DNA from: Acidimicrobiaceae bacterium
GTDB lineage: Bacteria; Actinomycetota; Acidimicrobiia; Acidimicrobiales; Poriferisodalaceae
Direction of reading: 5' to 3'
NCBI GenBank assembly: GCA_002722565.1
Contig: PBMG01000016.1
Span: 1-64,000, forward strand
Length of the DNA: 64,000 bases
In this document: piece after piece, positions 18,153 to 26,428 of the stretch
Position numbering within the stretch: the stretch's first letter is position 1
How the letters are laid out: each line of letters begins with the position of its first letter
Made by a program: the position numbers and the translations under genes
Notes under the pieces: generated by a model
The model's input: only the letters and a program-made list of their open reading frames with translations
What the model was told of the DNA's origin: nothing
Databases searched by the model: none

Positions 18153-19741
18153 CCCGAACGCGAGCGCCTAGGGAACTTCGGACTATCGGTCTGATTGGTT
18201 CCCTAGCGTTCGCTTTCCCGGGCTTATACCTCATTTGGAGAAACTTCACTTCCGGTGCTGATCCGCTGGGTCTGCTCTTTGATACCCAGACCTTGGAACC
18301 ATTTTGGCGGACTGTTCGTCTTGCTGTTCTCGTATCGGCATCAGCCGCTGCTCTAGGCACAGCTCTAGCGTGGTGCACAACAAGGACTGACCTTTCCTTT
18401 CGGCGATTGTGGCGCGTCATACTCCCAATACCTTTGGTGTTTCCAACTTTCATCGGTGCAGCAGCGTTTATTAGAACCTTGAACCCAGGTGGCTTAGCAA
18501 ATGACGTTCTTGGCGCGATCGGCATAAACGAGACACCTGAGCTTCGCGGCCTCCTCGGAGCCTGGCTGGTGTTGACACTATTTTGTTACCCATACGTGTA
18601 TCTGCCAGTAGCTGCTCGTTTGCGTCAGCTCCCTGGGTCTTTTGAACAAAGCGCCCTCATTTTGGGCGACACCGCCGCACAAGCTTTTCGTCGAGTGGTC
18701 TTGCGTCAAATATCAGGCTCGCTAACTGCCGGAACACTTTTGGTGTTTCTGTACACAATTAGTGATTTCGGCGCTGTGCAACTAATGAGGTACGACACTC
18801 TCACCCGAGCAATCGAATCTAATTATCTGGCTCGCCCACCTATGGCCTTTGCCTTAAGTTTGATCCTCTTGATTTTTGCGGGCCTTGTTGTTCTAGCTGA
18901 GCGAGCAGTAAACCGTCGTTTACCTGAAGTCACCAGTCGCCGGATTTCACAACCGGTGATCTACGCCTTGGGCAGATGGAAGGCTGCGGCCACACTTTTA
19001 GTTGGCGGAACACTACTTTTCGGAGTAATAGCCCCAAGCGCAGCACTTATTGACTGGGCTGCAGATGGTTTGCTGCGGACACAACGAGGCGGGCGCCCCT
19101 TAACCATCAACTTTTCAAAAGTGGTAGAAGCAGCAACAAACACTCTCACATCCAGCGTCATTACAGGTCTGGTGGCTCTGTTGGCTGTCGCCCCGATCGC
19201 CTTTTTAGTTGGTCGCTACCGTGACCGGATTGGGCATGTGGCACATTCAATAGTGATCGCGACCTTCGCGGTACCCGGTATTTTGATCGCTCTTTCACTC
19301 CGTTTTTGGACACTCAAATCAGGCTTCTTCGGAGACCTGCTGTACAACTCCATGGCGCTACTGATCTTCGCCTATGTCGTTCGCTTCGGGTCACTAGCCA
19401 TGGGAACCGCACTTGTCGCCGTCAAAACAGTTCCAGATGGCCTGCACGACGCCGCTTCCACTTTGGGCGCCGACAGGTGGAGACGTTTTCGCAGCGTCGA
19501 TCTACCAGTGATGCGGCCAGGACTACTAGCTGCTGCTGGTTTAGTCATTTTGTCGACAATGAAGGAATTACCCATAAGCCTGATCATCGCACCCATTGGT
19601 TTCCCAACCTTAACGACTCGTATTTTCGGCTCTTTCGAAGATGCCTTTGTTGCCGAGGCTGGGATCATGGCGGTGGTACTTGTTTGCGCTTCCGCGCTTC
19701 TATCGTGGTTCCTTGTGCTCCGACGTGCTGACCACCTCTAG
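18149..19741 (+). CDS. Iron(III)-type ABC transporter permease (two fused permease halves)
   Basis: 530 aa, about 12 TM segments, consisting of two BPD_transp_1 units in one chain as in FbpB/FutB. EAA-loop-like segments occur in each half: ALILGDTAAQAFRRVVLRQ near residue 170 and DAASTLGADRWRRFRSVDLP near 440. It overlaps the binding-protein gene by ATGA, and together with it and the ATPase at 14362 it would form a complete Fe3+ importer. The ATPase gene is physically separated. The end of the gene is followed 5 bp later by a GT-C-like gene. Confidence 0.88.
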   Translation: MTRTRAPRELRTIGLIGSLAFAFPGLYLIWRNFTSGADPLGLLFDTQTLEPFWRTVRLAVLVSASAAALGTALAWCTTRTDLSFRRLWRVILPIPLVFPTFIGAAAFIRTLNPGGLANDVLGAIGINETPELRGLLGAWLVLTLFCYPYVYLPVAARLRQLPGSFEQSALILGDTAAQAFRRVVLRQISGSLTAGTLLVFLYTISDFGAVQLMRYDTLTRAIESNYLARPPMAFALSLILLIFAGLVVLAERAVNRRLPEVTSRRISQPVIYALGRWKAAATLLVGGTLLFGVIAPSAALIDWAADGLLRTQRGGRPLTINFSKVVEAATNTLTSSVITGLVALLAVAPIAFLVGRYRDRIGHVAHSIVIATFAVPGILIALSLRFWTLKSGFFGDLLYNSMALLIFAYVVRFGSLAMGTALVAVKTVPDGLHDAASTLGADRWRRFRSVDLPVMRPGLLAAAGLVILSTMKELPISLIIAPIGFPTLTTRIFGSFEDAFVAEAGIMAVVLVCASALLSWFLVLRRADHL

Positions 19742-19745
19742 CGAC

Positions 19746-21164
19746 ATGATGAACTCTCAGAACAAACATCTCATTCGTCCTATGTTTCTGGTGGCGTTGA
19801 CGGTAACGATTGTTGCGATGCTCAGCATCCAGGCTCGAGCCACTTACAACGCTCAGGTAACAGCGGACGAACCGCAGTATCTGATTACCGCACTAAGCCT
19901 TGGAGAAGACTTTGACTTAGATATTTCGGATGAACTTGAAGATGAAAAGTTTCGAGATTTTCATGAAGTCAATTTGAATCCTCAAACAATCGCCCTCGAT
20001 GACACCGGTCTAAAGATCAGTCCTCACGATCCTCTTCTCCCGTTATTGCTCGCAATACCCATGAAGCTGGGGGGGTGGCAATTAGCGAAAGCCGCTCTTG
20101 CCTTGATAGCTGGAATAACAGCCGCTGCAACTTTCTGGCTAGCGGTGCGACGATTCAACGTTGGCATTCCCACTGCCGTCGCTGTGGTGACCGCCCTTTT
20201 TTGTGCGTCTCCGCTGACCAGTTACGGATCCCAGGTATATCCGGCTATGCCCGCTGCTCTGTGTGTTGTCCTGGGAGTAGCTGGAATTACTTCGGGCTCA
20301 TCCAAACCTTGGTCGTGGGTCGCTGTGTTGATGATGATTTGTTTGCCATGGTTGGGAATCAAATATGTTCCCTTGGCGGCGGTGCTCGCGATTTTTCTTA
20401 TTTGGAACAAAAAGTCACTGCATGATCTGACGCTAAACCTTCAGTTATTAGCTCTCGTTGTATCCGGGGTGGTCTATTTGGTGGTGCATCATCGGATCTA
20501 CGGGAGTTGGACGGTTTACGCAACCGGTGATCACTTCGTCAATAGTGAGTGGATCGTCGTAGGTAGCTCACCGGATTATGCGGGTCGGACGCGGCGGCTT
20601 ATCGGTCTAATCGTGGACCGCAGATTTGGTATCGCGGCTTGGACCCCTGCTTATTTAGCAATTCCGCTCGTGATCACACGAACCATTCGACGCAAAGACG
20701 ACCATTGGCAACTCATGATCACACTCTGCGCTGTGTGCTGGGGCATTGCAACATGGGTTGCTTTGACTATGCACGGGTGGTGGTGGTCCGGTCGACAGAT
20801 CGTTCCCATTCTTCCACTTATTGTGGTTTTGCTTGCAGTTGCCGCGGACAAACACCGTCGAGCTTTTCAGGCTGTGATTTTGACTTCCTTAATTGGAATC
20901 TTTTCTTGGCTTTGGCTGGTTTATGAAACGTCCACCGGTAAGCACACACTCATCGTAGATTTCGACCGCACAACTAATCCGTGGTACAGATTTTGGCGAT
21001 TATCGCTACCTGATCATCAAATTATGTCCACGACAGATCATGTCTTGACCGGGATCTGGACCGCTGCAGTCGTCTTTGGGTGCTGGGCGATTTGGACTCA
21101 ATGGAGCCCGAAAAATAAGTCTCAATCTGCGATTAAAATCGGTGCTTCCGATGACACTCGTTGA
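19746..21164 (+). CDS. Multi-spanning membrane protein, GT-C-type glycosyltransferase-like
   Basis: 472 aa from the ATG at 19746; longer frames from upstream would overlap the permease. A first TM helix is followed by TADEPQYLITALSLG (acidic Asp-Glu pair in the first outer loop, as in GT39/PMT-like GT-C enzymes) and about 9-10 more hydrophobic stretches. The role would be transfer of a sugar from a polyprenyl-phosphate donor on the outer membrane face; this is inferred from topology and the DE motif only. Its 3' end overlaps the convergent epimerase gene by 43 bp. The neighbourhood (GT2 fusion, epimerase, FAD oxidoreductase) suits envelope glycan synthesis. Confidence 0.7.
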   Translation: MMNSQNKHLIRPMFLVALTVTIVAMLSIQARATYNAQVTADEPQYLITALSLGEDFDLDISDELEDEKFRDFHEVNLNPQTIALDDTGLKISPHDPLLPLLLAIPMKLGGWQLAKAALALIAGITAAATFWLAVRRFNVGIPTAVAVVTALFCASPLTSYGSQVYPAMPAALCVVLGVAGITSGSSKPWSWVAVLMMICLPWLGIKYVPLAAVLAIFLIWNKKSLHDLTLNLQLLALVVSGVVYLVVHHRIYGSWTVYATGDHFVNSEWIVVGSSPDYAGRTRRLIGLIVDRRFGIAAWTPAYLAIPLVITRTIRRKDDHWQLMITLCAVCWGIATWVALTMHGWWWSGRQIVPILPLIVVLLAVAADKHRRAFQAVILTSLIGIFSWLWLVYETSTGKHTLIVDFDRTTNPWYRFWRLSLPDHQIMSTTDHVLTGIWTAAVVFGCWAIWTQWSPKNKSQSAIKIGASDDTR

Positions 21165-22159
21165 CGATGCCATTCGCACTGCTGACCGAGCCCTTTAACT
21201 AGATCTACCTCGGGAATCCAACCGAGCACATCCCTAGCCTTGTTTGTTCGAGCAACAGTTACCGCTGGGTCTCCAGCAGGCGCAGCGGTGGTCTCTGTTC
21301 GCATCGACGCACCAGCCAATTTCTCTACCAAAGACATCACTTCTTGAAGAGAAACCGAAGATCCTCCTCCAACGTCAAAGGTCTCATCGGCAGCCGCTGC
21401 CACGAAACCGGCCGCCACTGTCGCGCTGACCACATCGCTTACGTAGGTGAACTCGCGACGTTGCAAACCGTCACCTCTTCGAACAAAAACGGGTCCATTA
21501 GCCTTGGTTGATTCAAACATCCGATGCATCGCCATGTCAGGCCGCTGGCGCGGGCCATAAACAGTGAAATAACGAAGATTGGTAACTTCCAAACCCCGAT
21601 TTCGATAAACGTGAGCTAATTGTTCGCCGACAAGTTTGCTCACGCCATAGGGGCTTATTGGCTGCGGCTCGGGTGCTATTTCAAGGCTGGTGGCACCCGA
21701 CCCATATACAGATGAGCTGGACGCGTATACAACTCTTGAAACATCACTCTCCACTGAGGCTTCTAACACCTGTTGGGTGAGTTCAACATTTCGCCTTGAG
21801 CTTTCAACAAAGCCCTGACCCCAAGAATCTTGCACACCAGGCCGGCCGGCTAGATGAAACACAACCGACGAACGGCCGAACGCTGCGCACGCTGTTTCGT
21901 GATCTAACGCTCGATCAACTAGTTCAAAATTTGGATTTCCGATCACGTCTAGGAGATTGTTTCTTTTCTGGTTTAAGTCGTACCACGGGTCGAAGTCGTC
22001 TATCCCAATAACCGAACAACCTAACTGGACTAGACGTTCGGCTAGGTGAGAACCAATGAAACCGGCCACGCCCGTCACTGCAACAGTCGGAGATCCAAAC
22101 TCTTGCTGAAATTTTGAAGTTCCACTTGGCCCAAACATATTGGGACTCTGTACGGTCAT
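21122..22159 (-). CDS. NAD-dependent nucleotide-sugar epimerase/dehydratase (UDP-glucuronate/glucose 4-epimerase type)
   Basis: 345 aa extended SDR. NAD motif TGVAGFIGSHLAE near residue 34, DDFDPWYD following strand 2, catalytic SSSSVYG with Thr/Ser near 148, and YGVSKLVGE giving the Tyr-x3-Lys pair near 170. It is most like UDP-sugar 4-epimerases. The ATG lies 1 bp from an operator-like palindrome (GTAAGG-N4-CCTTAC at 22161-22176), and no Shine-Dalgarno is visible. An internal ATG at codon 8 or leaderless translation are both possible. It overlaps the GT-C-like gene tail-to-tail. Confidence 0.86.
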   Translation of the reverse strand: MTVQSPNMFGPSGTSKFQQEFGSPTVAVTGVAGFIGSHLAERLVQLGCSVIGIDDFDPWYDLNQKRNNLLDVIGNPNFELVDRALDHETACAAFGRSSVVFHLAGRPGVQDSWGQGFVESSRRNVELTQQVLEASVESDVSRVVYASSSSVYGSGATSLEIAPEPQPISPYGVSKLVGEQLAHVYRNRGLEVTNLRYFTVYGPRQRPDMAMHRMFESTKANGPVFVRRGDGLQRREFTYVSDVVSATVAAGFVAAAADETFDVGGGSSVSLQEVMSLVEKLAGASMRTETTAAPAGDPAVTVARTNKARDVLGWIPEVDLVKGLGQQCEWHRQRVSSEAPILIAD

Positions 22160-22160
22160 A

Positions 22161-22176
22161 GTAAGGACTACCTTAC
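22161..22176. promoter_or_regulatory. Inverted repeat GTAAGG-N4-CCTTAC, candidate DtxR-family operator
   Basis: A perfect 6-bp inverted repeat with a 4-bp spacer, 1 bp upstream of the epimerase ATG and 74 bp before the divergent FAD oxidoreductase. It shares TAAGG-N4-CCTTA with the site in front of dtxR (13610-13625). Control of the sugar genes by the same metal regulator is inferred only. Confidence 0.45.
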
Positions 22177-22249
22177 GCCGTTACTGTGGTCTGCCGTCAA
22201 TCCCAACATTGCAGAAACATGCTTCTATTGTCAGCTAAGGGGCGAATAC

Positions 22250-23626
22250 ATGAGTGACATCGCAGTACTAGGAGCCGGGCCTGCCGGAATCATGACCGCG
22301 TTAAAGGCCCGAGAACATGGTCACGAGGTCACAATTTTCGAAGCGTCGGACCGTGTAGGGGGAATGGCGGCAAGTTTCGAGGTAGCTGGCCAACGCGTTG
22401 ACTTCGGGAGTCATCGACTCCACCCAGCTACCGACCCCGAGATCATGTCCTTGATCAAGTCTTTGTTGGGCGAAGACCTACAAACCCGTGAACGACATGG
22501 ACGAATCCGTCTCAAGAACAAATGGATCGGATTCCCTCTCCGAACCCTAGACATGGTCAGACATCTACCTATCCGGTTTAGTAGCGCCGTGGCTATCGAG
22601 ACCGTGACGAAGCCACTTAGATCCAGTAAAACACGAGATTTTAAATCTGAGATTCAACGACGACTTGGGCCGACAGTGGCCCGAGAGTTCTACGGCCCCT
22701 ACGCGAGAAAGCTGTACGGGGTAGATCCGAGCGAACTGACAACGGAATTATCGGACCGTCGTGTCTCTGCTGGTGGTCCAGTCCAAATCATCAAGAACGC
22801 TGTCCGAGCCTCTAGGCCGGAAGGTCGAGTGTTTTATTATCCACGTAGGGGATACGGACAGATTGCTGAATCCCTCGCCGAAGCAGCTGTCGATCGAGGA
22901 GTCAAGTTGAAGCTGGGGGCCCCAGCAACGCTCGTCGCCGTTAAAGAAGGTCACGTGGAAGTTGCCTGCGGCGGCTCGTCAATTGAAGCGAAGACACTAT
23001 TTTCTTCCATTCCACTCAACGCGCTGATGCAAACACTAGATCCTCCCCCACCAGCCGAGATAGTGACCGCTGCTACCCAACAAAGAACCAGGGGAATGAT
23101 CATCGCTCACCTAGTAGTTCCCCGGAGTCAATACACAGAATTTGATGCCCATTATTTCCCAGGATTGGAAATCACAACTGCGCGACTGTCAGAAGCCAAG
23201 AACTACAGAGACGGAGACGACCCCGACGATTTAACCGTCCTGTGTGCTGAGTTGGCTTGTTGGGTCGATGGTGAGATCTGGAACCTGCCTTCGGAGGACA
23301 TCGGCCAATTAGTCGAAGAGGATTTACAGCGCGCAGGTTTACCGCCAACCGATCATGTTCACGTCGAGGTCCGGCGACTTCCTTCGGTGTATCCCGTATA
23401 CGAGCATTCGACAATCGGGGCAAGGGAAACAATAGACAATTGGCTACGAGAGCCCGGTCGAGTTGTCAGTCTTGGACGTCAAGGCCTAGGAGTACCCGAC
23501 AATCTTCATCATGTCTTGGCAATGGGCTCTCGCGGGGCGTCGGCTCTTGATGCATCTGGGCTGATAAATCAGACAGCCTGGCAAAATTCGTTAGACGAAT
23601 TCGCTCAACATGTCGTGCAAGACTGA
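22250..23626 (+). CDS. FAD-dependent amine-oxidase-like oxidoreductase (protoporphyrinogen oxidase/UGM-like)
   Basis: 458 aa. Dinucleotide-binding GAGPAGIMTALKAREHGHEVTIFE pattern starting at residue 8, followed by the RVGGM motif typical of amine oxidase/phytoene desaturase/UDP-galactopyranose-mutase-like flavoproteins, and GSHRLHP near 60. Near the C-terminus, GRQGLGVPDNLHHVLAMG resembles the FAD-contacting GD region. It could be a sugar-nucleotide mutase-like or porphyrin oxidase enzyme. The adjacent divergent epimerase favours a carbohydrate role, but I cannot decide between these. No signal peptide is seen. Confidence 0.78.
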   Translation: MSDIAVLGAGPAGIMTALKAREHGHEVTIFEASDRVGGMAASFEVAGQRVDFGSHRLHPATDPEIMSLIKSLLGEDLQTRERHGRIRLKNKWIGFPLRTLDMVRHLPIRFSSAVAIETVTKPLRSSKTRDFKSEIQRRLGPTVAREFYGPYARKLYGVDPSELTTELSDRRVSAGGPVQIIKNAVRASRPEGRVFYYPRRGYGQIAESLAEAAVDRGVKLKLGAPATLVAVKEGHVEVACGGSSIEAKTLFSSIPLNALMQTLDPPPPAEIVTAATQQRTRGMIIAHLVVPRSQYTEFDAHYFPGLEITTARLSEAKNYRDGDDPDDLTVLCAELACWVDGEIWNLPSEDIGQLVEEDLQRAGLPPTDHVHVEVRRLPSVYPVYEHSTIGARETIDNWLREPGRVVSLGRQGLGVPDNLHHVLAMGSRGASALDASGLINQTAWQNSLDEFAQHVVQD

Positions 23627-23748
23627 CTACTTGAAAGCCAACCTATTCATCTATTCTGAGCAAGACTTCTGTCGAGAATGCAATTTGGTTTCAAACTCAT
23701 TCTCGACTCAATTTGTTCCTACTACCAACTATGGGCGACGCTAGAGAC

Positions 23749-25224
23749 ATGACTGAACCATCTACCGAGCACTTCGACGTCCTTATAGTCGGTGCAGGCA
23801 TTTCAGGGATAGGGGGCGCATACCACCTCCAACGAGACTGTCCTGACAAGAGTTTTGTGATCTTGGAAACCATGAACAGTTTCGGGGGTACCTGGAAAAC
23901 CCATAAGTATCCAGGTATTCGGTCCGATAGCGACCTGTACACATTCGGTTACGGCTTCAAGCCTTGGACTGGGCCGCCGATAGCGACGGCTGAAGAAATC
24001 TTGAACTACATGGGAGAGGTCATAGAAGAGAACGACATCTCCTCTCATATCCGTTACGAACACACCATAGAAACCGCTGAATGGTCAAGCGATGACAAGC
24101 AATGGACGTTGACGGTTCGACGACCCGGCGTCGCTGAGCCAACGATTTTCACATGCGGATTCCTATGGATGTGTCAGGGTTACTACAGACACACTGATCC
24201 CTATACCCCCGAGTGGCCAGGAATGGACGAATTTCAGGGAACCGTGGTACATCCTCAAACATGGCCAGATGATCTTGACTACGAGAACAAAAAAGTTGTC
24301 GTAATCGGCTCCGGTGCTACAGCTGCAACTCTGATCCCTGCAATGGCAGACAAAACCGAACACGTAACTATGTTGCAGAGATCTCCAACCTTTTTCGTGG
24401 CGCGACCAAACAGCAACGAACTCGCAGACACACTTCGGCAACTAGATATTCCTGATGAGTGGACTCACGAGATCGTTCGAAAAAAGATTCTCCTTGACCA
24501 AGAACAAATTGTGGAAATGTCATTCAAATATCCCGACCTTGTTCGAGAGGAGTTGTACAAGGGCATCAGAGAAATTTTGGGTGATGACTATGACGTTTCG
24601 GAACACTTCGAACCCGCGTACCGACCCTGGCAACAACGGATTGCCCTCATCCCAGACGGTGATCTTTTTCACTCGATAGCCGCAGGAGATGCGTCAGTTG
24701 TGACCGATGAGATCGCAACCTTCACCGAAACGGGCATCGAAACAGCTAGTGGTCAGATACTCGAAGCGGACATCATTGTCACGGCGACCGGTTTCGATCT
24801 CAGCATTCTTGGCGATATTTCATTCACCATTGATAATGAACTCTTAGATTTCTCCGACACCATCGGTTATCGCGGAATGATGTTTACGGGATTGCCAAAC
24901 ATGATCTGGGTCTTTGGTTATTTCAGGGCAAGTTGGACATTGAGAGCTGACCTCATAGCCGGCTACGTTTGTCGGCTGCTGCAACACATGGACGATGTAG
25001 GTGCCAAAAGCGTGGTCCCAGCCTTGCGGCTCGAAGACACAGACATGGAACTGCTTCCTTGGGTTGATCCGGAAAACTTCAACCCTGGATACTTAATGCG
25101 TTCCATTCATTTGATGCCCAAGCAAGGAACGGTTGATCCCTGGCGACATACCCAGGATTACTGGACTGACAAGGACGAGTTACCAGCAATCACTCTTGAC
25201 GACGATGCTCTTCGTTACGAATAA
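23749..25224 (+). CDS. FAD-containing monooxygenase, Baeyer-Villiger type
   Basis: 491 aa from the ATG at 23749, chosen because the FAD motif then sits at a normal distance; in-frame upstream starts at 23713 and 23731 exist. GAGISG (15-20) binds FAD, GSGATA (187-192) binds NADPH, and between them FQGTVVHPQTW (162-172) matches the Baeyer-Villiger/FMO fingerprint FxGxxxHxxxW. It inserts one oxygen from O2 into a ketone or oxidises N/S atoms; the substrate is unknown. It is preceded by about 120 bp with no gene and followed by 222 bp before the iron operon. Confidence 0.87.
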   Translation: MTEPSTEHFDVLIVGAGISGIGGAYHLQRDCPDKSFVILETMNSFGGTWKTHKYPGIRSDSDLYTFGYGFKPWTGPPIATAEEILNYMGEVIEENDISSHIRYEHTIETAEWSSDDKQWTLTVRRPGVAEPTIFTCGFLWMCQGYYRHTDPYTPEWPGMDEFQGTVVHPQTWPDDLDYENKKVVVIGSGATAATLIPAMADKTEHVTMLQRSPTFFVARPNSNELADTLRQLDIPDEWTHEIVRKKILLDQEQIVEMSFKYPDLVREELYKGIREILGDDYDVSEHFEPAYRPWQQRIALIPDGDLFHSIAAGDASVVTDEIATFTETGIETASGQILEADIIVTATGFDLSILGDISFTIDNELLDFSDTIGYRGMMFTGLPNMIWVFGYFRASWTLRADLIAGYVCRLLQHMDDVGAKSVVPALRLEDTDMELLPWVDPENFNPGYLMRSIHLMPKQGTVDPWRHTQDYWTDKDELPAITLDDDALRYE

Positions 25225-25378
25225 AAATTATCTCAGAACCCTGCACCACTAAATTCTCAGGGCTCTACTTCAGATTTTCTATCCGAAGAAAAGTAGCGCG
25301 TGCTTGTCGTCTCTTCGAACATTATGGGTATGTTAAATTTCCCTTCTTTTATATCATTGGGTCCCTATCTAGTTCTTA

Positions 25379-25397
25379 TTAGGTATGGTTAACACTC
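25379..25397 (+). promoter_or_regulatory. Imperfect iron-box-like sequence upstream of efeO
   Basis: TTAGGTATGGTTAAC followed by ACTC agrees with about 12 of 19 positions of the DtxR/IdeR consensus TTAGGTTAGSCTAACCTAA, counted by eye. It lies about 50 bp upstream of the efeO ATG, a sensible operator position for an iron-uptake gene. It needs testing against the window's own TAAGG-N4-CCTTA sites, from which it differs. Confidence 0.35.
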
Positions 25398-25446
25398 TTG
25401 CAGAGCTGTCCGATGCTTCTGCTTATCCATAACGGAGAACCTTTTC

Positions 25447-26343
25447 ATGAAAAGTTTTAATGGGCCCAAGGTGGGCGGCCTGCTTGTTGCATTAACGCTT
25501 GTTTTTGCCGCCTGCGGTAGTGACGACTCATCATCTAGTGGTTCTGGCTCCTCAACCGGTATCTCAGCAAGTGAACTGGTCCAGGAAACAGATAACGCTC
25601 TTATCGAAGACGCTGTCGACGGCTACCGCGCTTATATCGGCGAGCAGATTGCTGCTATGCAAGCGGAGACTGCAATATTCGCTGACGCGATCCGGGCAGG
25701 CGACGCTGAAGCAGCAGCAGCTGCGTACCCAATTTCACGGCGTCCCTGGGAACGAATCGAGCCAATTGCAGGTCTCATCGAAGATATAGATGGTGCAGTC
25801 GACGCCCGTGAGGATGACTTCGACGGCCCGATGGACCCGACCTTTACTGGCTGGCACAAACTTGAGTATTTCTTGTGGGAAGCCGGCGACCTTTCTGAAG
25901 CGGGACCATTCGCTGATCAGCTGGAAGCTGACTTGCAGACATTTGCTGACGCACTACCCGGTTTGGAACTTCCCCCGGGCGTATTGACGGTCGGCGCCCA
26001 GGAACTAATCGAAGAGGTCGCAGCCCCTGATGGGAAGCTCTCAGGTGAAGAAGACCGGTATTCCGGGACTGACCTTTACGACTTTAAAGCAAACGTGGAA
26101 GGAGCTGAGGCTCTCATCGAGCTCTTGACCCCAGCGTTAGAGTCAGCAGATCATGACCTACTTGACGCTATTGAAGCATCATTCGATGAACTCAATAACC
26201 AGCTCGCTCAATTCGGAAGCTTCGCTGACGGATACGTGCATTACGATGAGGTCACCGAGGATCAGCGATCCGAACTCGCAGCGGCTCTTGGAGAGTTGGC
26301 TGAATCTCTATCAATGCTCAACGGAACTCTCGGACTCGAGTAG
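25447..26343 (+). CDS. efeO: EfeO/EfeM-type iron-uptake lipoprotein (imelysin/M75 domain)
   Basis: 298 aa. Lipoprotein signal ending LVFAAC with Cys23. The body is an all-helical imelysin/M75 domain with the characteristic GWHKLEYFLWE motif (His137-x2-Glu140), which binds metal. In EfeUOB systems EfeO binds iron outside the membrane. It lacks an N-terminal cupredoxin domain, so it corresponds to the EfeM form. The downstream gene is the peroxidase EfeB, separated by a strong hairpin. No EfeU permease gene is found in this window on either side, so the cluster is incomplete or uses another permease. Confidence 0.88.
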   Translation: MKSFNGPKVGGLLVALTLVFAACGSDDSSSSGSGSSTGISASELVQETDNALIEDAVDGYRAYIGEQIAAMQAETAIFADAIRAGDAEAAAAAYPISRRPWERIEPIAGLIEDIDGAVDAREDDFDGPMDPTFTGWHKLEYFLWEAGDLSEAGPFADQLEADLQTFADALPGLELPPGVLTVGAQELIEEVAAPDGKLSGEEDRYSGTDLYDFKANVEGAEALIELLTPALESADHDLLDAIEASFDELNNQLAQFGSFADGYVHYDEVTEDQRSELAAALGELAESLSMLNGTLGLE

Positions 26344-26371
26344 TTATTCCTAGATTTAATCCCTATAGCTT

Positions 26372-26404
26372 AAGCGGTGGTCTCAGATTCAGAGGCCACC
26401 GCTT
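26372..26404 (+). terminator. Strong hairpin between efeO and efeB
   Basis: 13-bp stem (26372-26384 with 26392-26404, one G-U type pair) with a 7-nt loop, GC-rich, located 28 bp after the efeO stop. No T run follows, so it is more likely an mRNA-stabilising or attenuating structure than a full terminator. It could lower efeB expression relative to efeO. Confidence 0.5.
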
Positions 26405-26428
26405 CTGCGCGTTATTTAGGTGTTTGTG

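Noticed and set aside
18052-18525. Minus-strand 157-codon frame opposite the iron permease
   Set aside because: Overlaps two coupled ABC genes on the plus strand and shows no domain.
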